In this document: in pieces, positions 41,245 through 51,844 of the stretch
Layout of the letters: each line of letters opens with the position of its first letter
Numbering within the stretch: position 1 is the first letter of the stretch
DNA from: Methanovulcanius yangii
GTDB lineage: Archaea; Halobacteriota; Methanomicrobia; Methanomicrobiales; Methanomicrobiaceae
NCBI RefSeq assembly: GCF_018687785.1
Contig: NZ_LTBL01000001.1
Location: 1,851,780-1,915,779, forward strand
Length of the DNA: 64,000 nucleotides
Direction of reading: 5' to 3'
The notes under the pieces: model-generated
The model's database searches: none
Told to the model about the DNA's origin: nothing
The model's input: the letters and a program-made list of their open reading frames with translations, nothing else
Position numbers and translations under genes: made by a program

Positions 41245-42282
41245 TTACCGGTTCTTTCCGCGTGCCGGCTCTTCGGTGCTGATGATATGGTTGATCACGT
41301 GCTCGCAGATGTCCGTCGAGTAGTCCCCCACCCGGCGCAGGGAGTCGGAGATGTAGACGAAGTGGATGGCGGAGACGGCGTCGAAGGAGAGCGCCGTTTT
41401 GCTGATCTCCCGGCAGTGGCGTTCAAGGGCATTGCGTTTGCCGATCGTGTCGTTCGCCCGCTCGATGTCGGAGGAAAAGAAGGCGCCAAGGGCCGCCTGG
41501 AAGACGGCAAGCGCCTCGGTTCCCGTCCGTTCGATGAAGGCAAGATAGTCGTCGTCGATGGGCACATCCGAAAGCTCGGCCGCATTATGGGCGATCTTGG
41601 CCGCGTGATCGGCGATCCGCTCGATGATCTTTGCGATCTGGACGTAGACGGAGGCGGTGCCGACGGGGAGGTCCATCTTCCGGGAGAGGTTGACATCTGC
41701 ATAGATCAAATTCGCCTGCCGGGCGATGAGCCACTGGAGACGGTCGACGTCCCCGTCGCGCTCGATCACATTGTGGGCAAGGTCGACGTCGCTCGTCTTC
41801 AGGGCGGCGACGGCGTCCTCATTCATCTTGGTGACGATCACTCCCATACGGCGAATCGTACCCGCGAGCGGCATCTCGGCGGGGTTCAGGAGATCCTTGA
41901 CGAGTATCTCCTTGTCGGTCTCCTCGACGACCTCCTGGCCGATGGAAAGGGCGGTGAAGTGGCGGACCTGTTCGATGATGTCGGCCGGCAGGCGTACCTT
42001 CGACTTCACCTTGATCTCCGTGTACCCGGAGATGTAGGCGCCGATGAGCTCCCGGAGGAGAAGGGTGCGGTCGGTCGCCATATCGACCACGAACTCCTTT
42101 CGCTTCCGGAGCTGCACGCCGCTCGTATTCGGCGTGATGAGGAGTGTCCCGTCGGGCTGGATGATCAGCCCCACGGGGTCGTTCTTCTCGATTCTTGTCG
42201 CATCCACCCACTTCTTCGGCAGGGAGACGATGAAGGACGATCCCCCGCTCCGCTGCACCTTCCGGATCTCCATATCGGACAT
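41245..42282 (-). CDS. Phosphate uptake regulator, AbrB-like DNA-binding domain fused to PhoU
   Basis: 345 residues. The N-terminus MEIRKVQRSGGSSFIVSLPK with WVDATRIEKNDPVGLIIQPD is a SpoVT/AbrB-like DNA-binding domain (about 1-50). The rest (about 80-340) forms two PhoU helical repeats (DAVAALKTSDVDLAHNVIER; IIERIADHAAKIAHNAAELS; FVYISDSLRRVGDYSTDICE). This architecture is typical of archaeal phosphate-dependent regulators. It is divergent from pstS, and the palindromes at 42343-42373 are candidate operators. Confidence 0.92.
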   Translation of the reverse strand: MSDMEIRKVQRSGGSSFIVSLPKKWVDATRIEKNDPVGLIIQPDGTLLITPNTSGVQLRKRKEFVVDMATDRTLLLRELIGAYISGYTEIKVKSKVRLPADIIEQVRHFTALSIGQEVVEETDKEILVKDLLNPAEMPLAGTIRRMGVIVTKMNEDAVAALKTSDVDLAHNVIERDGDVDRLQWLIARQANLIYADVNLSRKMDLPVGTASVYVQIAKIIERIADHAAKIAHNAAELSDVPIDDDYLAFIERTGTEALAVFQAALGAFFSSDIERANDTIGKRNALERHCREISKTALSFDAVSAIHFVYISDSLRRVGDYSTDICEHVINHIISTEEPARGKNR

Positions 42283-42342
42283 TCATTCCAGTATTGTCTG
42301 CGGGAATATATAGAACCCGTCCTGACTTCGGTACAGTATCTC

Positions 42343-42397
42343 TATTCAGTACTTACTTGAATATTCATGAATAGTCCGGATATGATCTCATTCGGAC
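42343..42397. promoter_or_regulatory. Inverted-repeat cluster between the phosphate regulator and pstS
   Basis: TATTCA at 42343, TGAATA at 42358 and the perfect palindrome TATTCATGAATA at 42362-42373 give four half-sites. A looser pair, GTCCG (42374) and CGGAC (42393), follows. A TATA-like ATTTTTATATAC at about 42411-42422 precedes pstS, and AATATATAG at about 42305 may serve the minus-strand regulator. Confidence 0.5.
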
Positions 42398-42444
42398 ATC
42401 TCTATATGTAATTTTTATATACTTCATCTACGGTGAATTCCGCC

Positions 42445-43308
42445 ATGAAGTGGTTCTCAAAATCTACTGCAACCCTTGCAATCGCAGGCATCCTCCTTAT
42501 CACGGCGATGGTCTGCGGCTGCACCGACACCGGCGGGGACGTGACCCCGACCACCGGCCCGGTTGAAACGCTCACCATCACCGGTTCAACAACCGTCCTC
42601 CCCCTCGCCCAGCTGACGGCCGAGGCATACATGGACGCCCATGCAAATGCCGACATCCAGGTCTCCGGCGGCGGCTCGTCCGTCGGGGTAAAGGCCGTAG
42701 GCGTTGGCACCCATGACATCGGCATGGCATCCCGCGGCCTCAAGGACGCAGAGAAGACCGCCTACCCCGGTCTTGTCCAGCACGTTGTTGCAAAGGACGG
42801 CATCGCCATCATCGTCTATCAGGACAACCCCGTCACCACGCTTTCCCTTGAACAGGTGAAGGCAATCTACAAGGGCGACATCCGCAACTGGAAGGATGTT
42901 GGCGGCGACGACATGGCAATCGTGGTCATCGGTCGTGACAGCGCCTCCGGTACCCGCGAATACTTCTACGAGGAAGTGATGGATGAAGAGGACTTCTACG
43001 CAGGCCAGCTCGAGAAGAATTCGAACGGCGCGGTGAAGCAGACCGTCCGGCAGACGCCGGGCGCCATCGGCTACGTCGGCCTCGGGTACCTCGATGAGAC
43101 CGTCGGCGCGGTCGCCCTCGACGTCGGCGGCGTCGCCGTCGAACCTTCCGTTGGCAATGTCCTCGCCGGCACCTACCCGGTCGCCCGTGACCTGAACATG
43201 TTCACGAACGGCGAACCGGAGGGTCTTGCCGCCGACTACCTCGCCTTCGTGATGAGTGACGAGGGCCAGCAGATCGCGGCAGATGAGGGCTTCGTCCCTG
43301 TCGCCTGA
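42445..43308 (+). CDS. pstS: Phosphate ABC transporter substrate-binding lipoprotein PstS
   Basis: 287 residues from ATG 42445, eight bases after GGTGA. The lipobox is TAMVCGC. PstS features: LTITGSTTVLPLAQLTAEAY, VSGGGSSVGVKAVGVGTHDI, MASRGLKDAEK, VVIGRDSASGTREYFYEEVM and AIGYVGLGYLDE. It captures phosphate for the permease encoded downstream. The start of the Pst operon. Confidence 0.93.
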   Translation: MKWFSKSTATLAIAGILLITAMVCGCTDTGGDVTPTTGPVETLTITGSTTVLPLAQLTAEAYMDAHANADIQVSGGGSSVGVKAVGVGTHDIGMASRGLKDAEKTAYPGLVQHVVAKDGIAIIVYQDNPVTTLSLEQVKAIYKGDIRNWKDVGGDDMAIVVIGRDSASGTREYFYEEVMDEEDFYAGQLEKNSNGAVKQTVRQTPGAIGYVGLGYLDETVGAVALDVGGVAVEPSVGNVLAGTYPVARDLNMFTNGEPEGLAADYLAFVMSDEGQQIAADEGFVPVA

Positions 43309-43483
43309 AGAGACCCCGACCATCGGCCCCGGACGAAAAATTACTGCACCCCGGAAGAGGTGACGGGCCCTCCGGCCCCTCCCTTTTCCCTCACCACCAT
43401 ATCCGCCGCCATCTCTTACCTGCGGGCAATGCAGGCTGCCATACCAATTCCGCCCGGACCGTGATGGTCAATTCTGATGTACT

Positions 43484-45454
43484 ATGAACCTGTTGCGCAC
43501 ATCTCCAACACCCGGCACACCCATGCCGGATGATGACCTCGCCCTCCTGACCGCAGGGCACCGCGGGGCCGCAAAGGAGCGGATCATCCGGAGTATCTGG
43601 TTTCTCACCGCGATATTCGGGGTCCTCACCGTCTTCTTCATCCTCGTCTTTCTCCTCAAAGACGGCCTTCCGCTCTTTGCGAGCGTCAGCCCCATCGAGT
43701 TTCTCTTCGGCGAGACGTGGAACCCGACCGGCGCCGACCCCTCGTACGGGACGGTCCCCCTCTGGGTCGGCACCCTTCTCGTCACCTTCGGAGCGATGGT
43801 GATCGCAACCCCCCTCGGTATCGCGAGCGCCATCTTCATCGCCGAGCTTGCGACCCCGAAGATGAGAACTATCGTCAAGCCCGTCGTCGAACTCCTCGCC
43901 GGTATCCCGTCGGTCGTCTACGGCTTCTTCGGTCTCATCGTGCTGACCGATGTCATTCGAGTCCGGTTTGACATTCCGTCGGGTGAGACCTGGCTTGCGG
44001 GCTCCATCCTCCTTGCGGTGATGGCGCTGCCCACGATCATCAGCGTCGCGGAGGATGCCATCGCCGCCGTCCCGCGGGAGTACAGGGAGGGATCCATGGG
44101 CCTCGGCGCCAATCACTGGCAGACGATTGCAAAGGTCGTCGTCCCGTCGGCCCTCTCCGGCATCACCGCCGCCCTCATCCTCGGGATGGGCCGGGCCGTC
44201 GGCGAGACGATGGCCGTCCTCATGGTGACCGGAAACGCCGCCGTCATCCCCGACCCGATATACGACGTCCTCTCGCCGGTCCGGACCCTCACCGGGACGC
44301 TGGGTATCGAGATGGGTGAGGTCGCGATCGGCTCGACGCACTATCATGCCCTCTTCGGCGTGGCGCTTCTCCTCCTCCTCATCACGCTCGTGGTCAACCT
44401 TGCGGCGATGGGGATCATGGGGCATATCCGCCGCACCCAGGCCGGCGGGAACGGGCCGGGGCGGCTCTCCCTTCTCCTGCAGGCCCATGGCAGGGAGCTC
44501 CGCAGCGCGGCGGCACTCCTCCTCCTCGTCGTGGTCGGCCTCGCCGCAGGGCCGCTTGCGGCCGTCCTCCTCGGCGCCCTCGCCCTCGGGGGATGGTACG
44601 CCGCCGCCCGCATCCCCGCCGCCCACGCCCAGCGGGCCGCCTTTGCGCTCATGTACGCGGCGATTGCCCTCGTCGTCCTCGCGGTCGCGGTGATCCTCGG
44701 TGACATCCTCATCAAGGGGCTGCCGGCGATATCATGGGAGTTTCTCACCGAATCGCCCCGGAACCTCGGGCGCGAGGGCGGCATCTTTCCGGCGATCGTC
44801 GGCACCCTCTATCTCGTCGCAGGCGCAATTGCGATTGCCCTTCCCATCGGGATGGGGGCCGCCATCTACCTCACCGAGTACACCCGCGAGGGAACGGCGA
44901 CGAAGATCATCCGAAGCGGGGTCGACCTGTTAAACGGCACCCCCTCCATCGTCTTCGGCCTCTTCGGGTTCTCGTTTCTCGTCCTCTCGCTCGGGTTCGG
45001 GGTATCGCTTTTCGCGGGGCAGGTCACCCTTGCGCTCATGATCCTCCCCACGATCATCCGCACCACCGAGGAGGCCTTGAGGAGCGTGCCTGCGAGCCTG
45101 CGTGAGGGGAGCCTCGCCCTCGGGGCGACGCAGTGGCAGACGATATCGAGGGTCGTCCTTCCACCGGCGATCCCCGGTGTCATCACCGGCGCCATCCTCT
45201 CCATCGGGCGGGCCGCCGGCGAGACGGCGCCGATCCTCTTCACCGCCACGATATTCTCGAGCCGGTTCCTCCCCGATTCGCTCTTCGAGCCGGTGATGGC
45301 GCTCCCCTACCACCTCTTCATCCTCTCGACGAACGTGCCGGGGGCGACGGAGAACCAGTACGGGACGGCGCTCGTCCTCATCGCGCTCGTGGTGGGCATC
45401 TACCTCGTTGCGATCGCCATCCGAACACACTACCAGAACAAGATCACGTGGTGA
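43484..45454 (+). CDS. pstCA: Phosphate ABC transporter permease, PstC-PstA fusion
   Basis: 656 residues in one uninterrupted frame. The N-terminal half is PstC-like ([40 protein letters not shown]; the EAA loop [20 protein letters not shown]). The C-terminal half, after a helical hydrophobic linker near residues 325-390, is PstA-like ([23 protein letters not shown] loop [20 protein letters not shown]). The two subunits are usually separate polypeptides. The start ATG at 43484 lacks a clear ribosome site; ATG 43523 is in frame. Confidence 0.9.
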   Translation: MNLLRTSPTPGTPMPDDDLALLTAGHRGAAKERIIRSIWFLTAIFGVLTVFFILVFLLKDGLPLFASVSPIEFLFGETWNPTGADPSYGTVPLWVGTLLVTFGAMVIATPLGIASAIFIAELATPKMRTIVKPVVELLAGIPSVVYGFFGLIVLTDVIRVRFDIPSGETWLAGSILLAVMALPTIISVAEDAIAAVPREYREGSMGLGANHWQTIAKVVVPSALSGITAALILGMGRAVGETMAVLMVTGNAAVIPDPIYDVLSPVRTLTGTLGIEMGEVAIGSTHYHALFGVALLLLLITLVVNLAAMGIMGHIRRTQAGGNGPGRLSLLLQAHGRELRSAAALLLLVVVGLAAGPLAAVLLGALALGGWYAAARIPAAHAQRAAFALMYAAIALVVLAVAVILGDILIKGLPAISWEFLTESPRNLGREGGIFPAIVGTLYLVAGAIAIALPIGMGAAIYLTEYTREGTATKIIRSGVDLLNGTPSIVFGLFGFSFLVLSLGFGVSLFAGQVTLALMILPTIIRTTEEALRSVPASLREGSLALGATQWQTISRVVLPPAIPGVITGAILSIGRAAGETAPILFTATIFSSRFLPDSLFEPVMALPYHLFILSTNVPGATENQYGTALVLIALVVGIYLVAIAIRTHYQNKITW

Positions 45455-45459
45455 TACCC

Positions 45460-46224
45460 GTGCCAGAGACAGAACCAATCATAACCACGCGGGGCCTTGA
45501 CCTCTTCTACGGGGAGGCACAGGCCCTCAAAACCATCGACATCGACATCCGCGAGAACCGGGTCACGGCGCTCATCGGCCCCTCAGGGTGCGGGAAGTCG
45601 ACGCTGCTGCGGTGCTTCAACCGGATGAACGACCTCATCCCCTCCTGCCGGGTGACGGGTGCACTGACCTACCGCGGGCAGGACATCCATGCCCCGGGCG
45701 TGGACGTCGTGCACCTGCGAAAACTCATCGGCATGGTCTTCCAGCGGCCGAACCCCTTCCCGAAGTCCATCTACGACAATGTGGCCTACGGGCCACGGAT
45801 CCATGGGGTGAGGGGCACGGCGGAACTCGACGCCATCGTCGAGGAGAGCCTGCGAAAGGCCGCCCTCTGGGACGAGGTGAAGGACCGGGTCGGGGCCCCC
45901 GCGATGGGGCTCTCCGGCGGCCAGCAGCAGCGCCTCTGCATCGCGAGGACGCTTGCCGTCGGCCCCGAGGTGATCCTGATGGACGAGCCGTGCTCGGCCC
46001 TCGACCCCATCGCGACTGCAAAGATCGAGACCCTGATAGAGGAGCTCCGGGAGAGCTATACCGTCATCATCGTGACGCACTCGATGCAGCAGGCGGCACG
46101 GGTGAGCGACTACACCGGGTTCATGTACCTTGGCGAACTCATCGAGTTCGGGGAGACCGAAAAGATATTTGAGGCACCGGACGAGGAACTGACGAGCAAT
46201 TATATCACCGGACGGTTTGGGTGA
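45460..46224 (+). CDS. pstB: Phosphate ABC transporter ATPase PstB
   Basis: 254 residues from a GTG; candidates are 45448, 45451 and 45460, and the last has GGTGAT at suitable distance. Walker [15 protein letters not shown]-loop [20 protein letters not shown] (typical of PstB), signature [17 protein letters not shown], Walker [14 protein letters not shown] and H-loop [15 protein letters not shown]. It energises the PstCA permease. Confidence 0.94.
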   Translation: MPETEPIITTRGLDLFYGEAQALKTIDIDIRENRVTALIGPSGCGKSTLLRCFNRMNDLIPSCRVTGALTYRGQDIHAPGVDVVHLRKLIGMVFQRPNPFPKSIYDNVAYGPRIHGVRGTAELDAIVEESLRKAALWDEVKDRVGAPAMGLSGGQQQRLCIARTLAVGPEVILMDEPCSALDPIATAKIETLIEELRESYTVIIVTHSMQQAARVSDYTGFMYLGELIEFGETEKIFEAPDEELTSNYITGRFG

Positions 46225-46231
46225 TGCAGCA

Positions 46232-46897
46232 ATGAGCCTGAAGAGATTTCATGAGGAACTGGAACAGATACAGATTGATCTTGTCGAATACGGCGAATAT
46301 GCCCTTGGGATGCTCACGGACGGGATGGCCTCCCTCCGCGGTCTCGACACGGCGATCGCCGGCGACGTGATGGACCGGAAGGAGCAACTCTCCGTCCTCC
46401 ATTCGAACATCGAAGACCGGACGATGCGGCTCCTGCTGCTCTACCAGCCGGTGGCGGCGGACCTGCGGACGATCACCTGCATCAACGTGATGAACTACTC
46501 GTACTACCGGGTGGGCCGCATCGGCAAGGACATCGCAAAGGCGGTCCTTGCGATGCGAAGCGAAGCCGGTGAGACGGCGGAGACCGTCTCCTTCGAGAGC
46601 CTCTTCGTGATGGCCGACATCGTCTTCGCGATGCACCGGGAGGTGCTCGAGGCTTTCCGGACGGGTTCGGCCGTCAATCTCGAGAACCTCGGCCGGCAGG
46701 ACGACAAGGTGGACGCGATGCGGGTGACCCTCTTTCGCGAGTACCTCACCTACATGCTCGAGGACCCGAAGAACATCCGCTCCGGCATCGAGGCGATCGG
46801 CATCACCCGTCACCTCGAACGCAGCGGCGATCATGCCTGCCTGATGGCCGAGAAGATCTACTTCATGGCCGAGGGCGAGCGTATCGAGATCCGCTGA
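46232..46897 (+). CDS. phoU: Phosphate transport regulator PhoU
   Basis: 221 residues from ATG 46232, preceded by GGGTGATG and seven bases after pstB. Two three-helix repeats with the PhoU motifs: FHEELEQIQIDLVEYGEYAL and RPIA-like TRHLERSGDHACLMAEKIYF. It modulates the Pst transporter. A second PhoU protein with a DNA-binding domain lies at 41245. Confidence 0.93.
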   Translation: MSLKRFHEELEQIQIDLVEYGEYALGMLTDGMASLRGLDTAIAGDVMDRKEQLSVLHSNIEDRTMRLLLLYQPVAADLRTITCINVMNYSYYRVGRIGKDIAKAVLAMRSEAGETAETVSFESLFVMADIVFAMHREVLEAFRTGSAVNLENLGRQDDKVDAMRVTLFREYLTYMLEDPKNIRSGIEAIGITRHLERSGDHACLMAEKIYFMAEGERIEIR

Positions 46898-47104
46898 ACC
46901 GTGGTGTGGTCCCGGCCGGGACCTGCCTGTCCGTAATTTTTTCCGGAGAAGGTAAACTCGCATAATCTGGCATCATATTATTTTTAAAAGTTGGAATGGC
47001 CTGAAAAATCACGGCGGCCTGCATGAGAAAGTATATCTGATCCCTTTTCGCATTGTTTTTTAAGCATTTTCGTGAATCAGGGTCAGCGTTCAGGAATTTT
47101 TAAT

Positions 47105-49996
47105 ATGAGTGTGGAGGATATCGCCCGCCTCTTCGAGGCGCACCCGTTCCCGGTCATCGGGCTGTATGAAGACGGCAGGTGTGCCTTTGCCAACCCCGCC
47201 CTTCTGCTGCTGGTCGGGGAGGAGGCAGGCACCGTCCCGGACCCGGCCGCAGTTCTCGGCGGGCCGGGTGAGGGGGCGGGCGGCAGGATGGCATGGCCCC
47301 CCCGCCCGTATCCGGAAGGGGACGGACAGGAGTGGCCGGTCCGCATCCGTCGTGCCGATGGGAAATGGGAACCGGCCGCTGCCCGGGGCGGATGGGTTGC
47401 CGCCCCCGGCGGGACGCGCCTCTTCATCGTCACCCTTACGGTGGGGGGGGTGCCCGCCGACGGGACCATCGCCCACTCCCTTCTCAACGCCATCAACGAG
47501 GCCGTCATCATCGCAGACCGCGATCACCGTATACTCTATGTCAACGAAGCCGCGTGCCTCCGCTATGGCTACACGCCGGAGGAGTTCGGCGACCTCACCA
47601 TCGACGCCATCGTCTCCCCCACGTCGGCGAACACGCCGGCACGCCTCCACGCCGGGCTCTTTGCCCGAAAGTCCGCATTCTTCGCAAACGAGCATATCAC
47701 CCGGAGGGGACAGGTGATCCCCGTCGAAGTGAGTACGAGGGCGATCATATATCACGGCGTTCCCGCCATCATGTCCGTCTCCCGCGACATCACCTCCCGG
47801 CGCGAGGAGGAGCGGACACGGCAGGCGTTCGAAGAGTCGGAGGAGAAGTACCGGGTGCTCTTCGAGTCGGCCGGGGATGCGATCTTCATCACGGATACGA
47901 GGGGCATCATCTCCCGGGTCAACGACCGGATGGCCCATATGCTGGGCTACTCCAAGGACCGGTTCGCAGGCATGCCCCTCGAGGCCCTCCTTGCAGGCGA
48001 CGATGCCTCCATGGACCGGACCTTCGAGACCATTCTCGAGGCGGGGTCGCTCATCTACCTCGCCGCCATGAGGGCGGCGGACAGGACCGTGCGCAAGGTG
48101 GAGATCCTCAGCCGGACGATCCCCTACGAGGGAGCCACCGCGGTTCTCTCCATCGCCCGCGACATCTCCCGCAGGCGTGAACTCGAGGAAAAGCTCCATC
48201 TCTCGGAGGAGATGTACCGGGCCATCTTCGCAAACTCCGGTGCGGGCATCATCATCCTCGACCGCTCGGATGAGATCATCCTTGGAAACGCCGAAGCGGT
48301 GGCCATCCTCGACCCGGGGCCCGCGGGTCTTGCCGGCAGGGTCTGGACGGAGTTCGTGGACGATCCCCTGCTCCTCAGGTTTGTGGACGTCGATATGGGA
48401 CGGGAAGGATTCGAGGAGTTCCGGATTCGCAACTATGAGACCGAGTGTCTCAACGGGTCCGGCGGGCGGGTCCCGTGCATCCTCTCGGTCTCCCCGATTC
48501 CGGGGGCGGGCCGCTATATCGTCACCCTTCAGGACATGAGGAAAAACCGTGCCATGGTCGCCTCCATCCGGGAACGCCAGCAGCTGCTGGACGAGATCTT
48601 CCGGAGCGCCCACGACGGGTTCATCCTTTTGGACGAGCATCAGACGGTGCAGATATGGAACCGCGGCGCGGAACGGATCACGGGCTATGCCGGGGACGAG
48701 ATGGCCGGACGACCCTTCGGCGAGTGCCCCGTCTTCGGTGAGGACGGGCGTCTCTTCGGGGAGGATATCCGGCACCTCCTCACCCCGGGGGATGCGCCGG
48801 AGGGCGGGGGGCGAAACCGTGCCGACCTGCGCCTCCTGACCCGCCGGGGCGCGGAGAAGGAATGCGAGATGACCGTCTCCTTCGTGCAGCGGGCGGAGGG
48901 GACGAGCACGCTCTGCATCGTCCGGGATGTCACCCGCCAGAAGGCCATCCTCGATGCCCTGACCCGCAACGAGGAGTACCTGCGCCTCGTCATCGACAGC
49001 GCAAACCTCGGGACGTGGGACTGGCGGCCGGGCGAGGAGATGATTGCGGTCAGCCCGGACATGTTCGACGTCCTCGGCTACCCCTATACCGCGGAATGGG
49101 TGGCCATCGACACGGTGAGCACCCTCACCCACCCGGACGACCGGGAGGTGTGGGAGCAGGGCATGCAGGCCTTTGCGGCGGGCGGGACGGCGAAGGAGCA
49201 GACGGAGGTACGGATGCGGGCGGCCGACGGCCGATATCTGTGGTTCGCCCTCGAGGGCTCCGCGGCCGAGTTCGGTGATGACGGGGCCACCCGGCGGGTG
49301 GTCGGCATCATGCGGGACATCACCGGCGAGAAACAGGCGGAGCAGGCGCTGCGTGAGGCGAACAAGAAGCTCAGCGTCCTCTCCGGCATCACCCGCCATG
49401 ATATCCTCAACCAGATTCAGGGCCTCCTCTTCTATTCGGAGGAGATCATCCACGGCGACTACACCGACGAGGAGAAGACGATGATGGCGGAGAAGATCCT
49501 CGCCGCCTCGGAGACGATCAACCGCCAGATCAGCTTCACCCGGAATTACGACAACCTCGGGGCCGAGCCGCCCGAATGGCAGAACCTTTCGACCATCATC
49601 ACGGAGACGAAGGGGGAACTTCCTCCCGGCATGCCCTGCACCATCACCGTCCCCCCGGTCGGGGTTTACGCGGACAAGCTCTTTGCCGAGGCGCTCCGGG
49701 CGATCTTTGAAAACATCAGGACCCATGCAGAGGGGGCGACGGAGGTTACCGTCTCGTTTGCAGAACGGGAGGGATCGGGCGTCCTCACGATCGCCGACGA
49801 CGGGTGCGGCATTCCCGCCGGACAGAAGGCAAGGATCTTCACCCACTCCCCGTCCACGGGGAACAATTCCCTCTTCCTCGCGCAGGAGATCGCCGGGGTA
49901 ACCGGGATCTCCATCACCGAGACGGGGACCGAAGGAAAGGGGGCGGTCTTCGAGGTGGCGTTCCCGAAGACCGTGTACCGCATGGAAAGTGAATAA
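47105..49996 (+). CDS. Cytosolic multi-PAS histidine kinase
   Basis: 963 residues from ATG 47105 with CAGGAATTTTT upstream; GTG 47072 adds 11 residues. Six PAS-like domains: LFEAHPFPVIGLYEDGRC, NAINEAVIIADRDHRILYVN, LFESAGDAIFITDTRGIISR, FANSGAGIIILDRSDEIILG, RSAHDGFILLDEHQTVQIWN and VIDSANLGTWDWRPGEEM. The H-box is ITRHDILNQIQGLLFYSEEI, as in methanogen kinases, followed by an HATPase domain (ALRAIFENIRTHAEGATEVT; LTIADDGCGIPAGQKARIF). No membrane segment or receiver domain. The input is unknown. Confidence 0.9.
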   Translation: MSVEDIARLFEAHPFPVIGLYEDGRCAFANPALLLLVGEEAGTVPDPAAVLGGPGEGAGGRMAWPPRPYPEGDGQEWPVRIRRADGKWEPAAARGGWVAAPGGTRLFIVTLTVGGVPADGTIAHSLLNAINEAVIIADRDHRILYVNEAACLRYGYTPEEFGDLTIDAIVSPTSANTPARLHAGLFARKSAFFANEHITRRGQVIPVEVSTRAIIYHGVPAIMSVSRDITSRREEERTRQAFEESEEKYRVLFESAGDAIFITDTRGIISRVNDRMAHMLGYSKDRFAGMPLEALLAGDDASMDRTFETILEAGSLIYLAAMRAADRTVRKVEILSRTIPYEGATAVLSIARDISRRRELEEKLHLSEEMYRAIFANSGAGIIILDRSDEIILGNAEAVAILDPGPAGLAGRVWTEFVDDPLLLRFVDVDMGREGFEEFRIRNYETECLNGSGGRVPCILSVSPIPGAGRYIVTLQDMRKNRAMVASIRERQQLLDEIFRSAHDGFILLDEHQTVQIWNRGAERITGYAGDEMAGRPFGECPVFGEDGRLFGEDIRHLLTPGDAPEGGGRNRADLRLLTRRGAEKECEMTVSFVQRAEGTSTLCIVRDVTRQKAILDALTRNEEYLRLVIDSANLGTWDWRPGEEMIAVSPDMFDVLGYPYTAEWVAIDTVSTLTHPDDREVWEQGMQAFAAGGTAKEQTEVRMRAADGRYLWFALEGSAAEFGDDGATRRVVGIMRDITGEKQAEQALREANKKLSVLSGITRHDILNQIQGLLFYSEEIIHGDYTDEEKTMMAEKILAASETINRQISFTRNYDNLGAEPPEWQNLSTIITETKGELPPGMPCTITVPPVGVYADKLFAEALRAIFENIRTHAEGATEVTVSFAEREGSGVLTIADDGCGIPAGQKARIFTHSPSTGNNSLFLAQEIAGVTGISITETGTEGKGAVFEVAFPKTVYRMESE

Positions 49997-50080
49997 GGCC
50001 CGAACGGCCGAAAGCGAACTCCACCACTTCTATTTTAACCGCTCTCTCCTGCATGGCCGTACGGTGGAGGGATGCTATCT

Positions 50081-51844
50081 TCAAAGGTGATCGACGCCGC
50101 CGGCATCTTCGGGCGTGACGGGCGACCTCCGCCGCCAGCCGCCCGCGGGGACGGTGATCACGAAGCACGCCCCGTCGCCTTCCGTCCCGGTCTCGTGAAT
50201 CTCCATCCCGGTGATCGAGAGGATCTCACGGGTCAAAAAGAGGCCGAACCCCGTGTTCTTCCCGAACGAACGGTCGAATATCCGCTCCTTCAGTCCGGCG
50301 GCGACGCCCTCTCCGTCGTCTCGGACAGTGATCTGGAGGGCGCCGCCCCCGCCTGCCACCGGACGGGCGGTCACGACGGACCGGGAAACCCCGTCGCCCC
50401 CGTGGCGGGCTGCATTTTCAAAGAGATTGTAGAATACCTTGACGAGGAGCGGGTCGGCATAGACATCGTAGCCGTCCGCCTCCACCGAAACGGCGAGCTC
50501 TCTGCCGGAGAGGAGTGATGCGGCATGTTCGGTAACGCCGCCGACGGCCTGCCAGACCGGGGACTCCACCCCGAGGTCCTGGTAGGTGCGGGTAAAGGAG
50601 ATCTGGTCCTCGATATTCGCTGCGCCGGTTTCGATCATGCCGAGATACCGTTCGAGCGGTGTTCCGGCACAGGCGCACTCCTCCAGCCGTATCAGTTCGA
50701 GAACCATGCTGATCCCCTGCACCTGGTTGAGAATGTCGTGCCGGGTGATGTCGGCCATCAGGTTGATCTTCCGGTTTGCTTCCGTGAGAGCGTCCCGGTA
50801 TCGCCGGTTCTCGGTGATGTCGTGGATGAAGATGATCGACCCTTCCTGCCCGGCGACCCGGCCGGTGAGAGGAGTGAACGAGAGGTCGTAGTGGCGCCCT
50901 GAAAGACGGCGGTGGATGGCATCCCCCGCCACTTCGAGCGATCCCTCCCGTGGGATGTCGCCCTCGAACCCCTTCCAGAGGAGCAGGGCATGCGAACCGA
51001 GACTGCGCTCTCGCGAGGCATCGAAGATGGCAAGCGCCGCCCGGTTGATATCGATGACCCTGCGGTTCTCATCGAGAACGAGGTACCCTTCCCTGAGGTC
51101 CTCGATGGCATGGTCCCGTGCTATCGGGACGATGGCAAGAAACTCGTGCATCACGATGATATAGAAGAGGATGACGCCTGAGATGAGGAAGCAGAACGGC
51201 GTCGGATCAAAGTGAAGGCGGTATGTACCGATGCCGGAGATGCCGATGATGTTCCCTGCAAGAGGGATGAGATATGCCACGAGGATGAGGAGCGTCTGGC
51301 GGCGGTACTCGCGGTTTGAACGCAGGTAGTACTTCGCCAGCATAACGATGCCCGTGACGGTCAGGACATAGGCATAGGCGATCTGGACCGGGTAGAGGGG
51401 GCCGTGGGTGGCAGAGAGATGGGGGAACGCTCCGGTATCTGCCATCGTGATGCCCGCATAGTAGAGGTGGTGGAGATCATTTGTCAGGATGGCGACGATG
51501 ATGAGGAGGGGAATTGCGCTGAATGCTGCGATGGCGCGCCGGGAGAGCCATTCATCGTGCCCGGTGTATTTGACGGCAAAGAAGAAGGCACCGAGGGTGA
51601 CCATCTGGACCCCGATATAGACGATCTGCATGATGCGGAACTGGAGAAGGACGTCATCGACGCCCAGCCGTATGGCATACATGAATGACCAGAGGGCAAC
51701 GCCGCCCATGATGACGATGAAGATCCGGGCGAGGACGGCGGAACGGTGCCGGTATCCCTCCATCGCGAGAAGAAGAGCGATACCCGTATTGAGAAAGAGT
51801 GCTATTATGAGCGGTACCGCTGCCTCATACGCCGGCCATGTCAT
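50081..51844 (-). CDS. 7TM-PAS histidine kinase
   Basis: 587 residues from ATG 51844, preceded by GGGGGATTTG. The N-terminal seven membrane helices match the histidine-kinase N-terminal 7TM region (about 1-220; MEGYRHRSAVLARIFIVIMG, YTGHDEWLSRRAIAAFSAIP, HFDPTPFCFLISGVILFYII). A PAS domain (DLREGYLVLDENRRVIDINR) leads to the H-box ITRHDILNQVQGISMVLELI and an HATPase (VFYNLFENAARHGGDGVSRS; DDGEGVAAGLKERIFDRSFG; TGFGLFLTREILSITGM). The same H-box occurs in the kinase at 47105; the two are convergent. Confidence 0.9.
   Translation of the reverse strand: MTWPAYEAAVPLIIALFLNTGIALLLAMEGYRHRSAVLARIFIVIMGGVALWSFMYAIRLGVDDVLLQFRIMQIVYIGVQMVTLGAFFFAVKYTGHDEWLSRRAIAAFSAIPLLIIVAILTNDLHHLYYAGITMADTGAFPHLSATHGPLYPVQIAYAYVLTVTGIVMLAKYYLRSNREYRRQTLLILVAYLIPLAGNIIGISGIGTYRLHFDPTPFCFLISGVILFYIIVMHEFLAIVPIARDHAIEDLREGYLVLDENRRVIDINRAALAIFDASRERSLGSHALLLWKGFEGDIPREGSLEVAGDAIHRRLSGRHYDLSFTPLTGRVAGQEGSIIFIHDITENRRYRDALTEANRKINLMADITRHDILNQVQGISMVLELIRLEECACAGTPLERYLGMIETGAANIEDQISFTRTYQDLGVESPVWQAVGGVTEHAASLLSGRELAVSVEADGYDVYADPLLVKVFYNLFENAARHGGDGVSRSVVTARPVAGGGGALQITVRDDGEGVAAGLKERIFDRSFGKNTGFGLFLTREILSITGMEIHETGTEGDGACFVITVPAGGWRRRSPVTPEDAGGVDHL

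Noticed and set aside
47090-49846. Open frame of 918 codons antisense to the multi-PAS kinase
   Set aside because: It mirrors the kinase gene in a high-GC region; the translation is rich in Arg/Gly/Asp without domains, while the opposite strand has six PAS domains and a kinase core.
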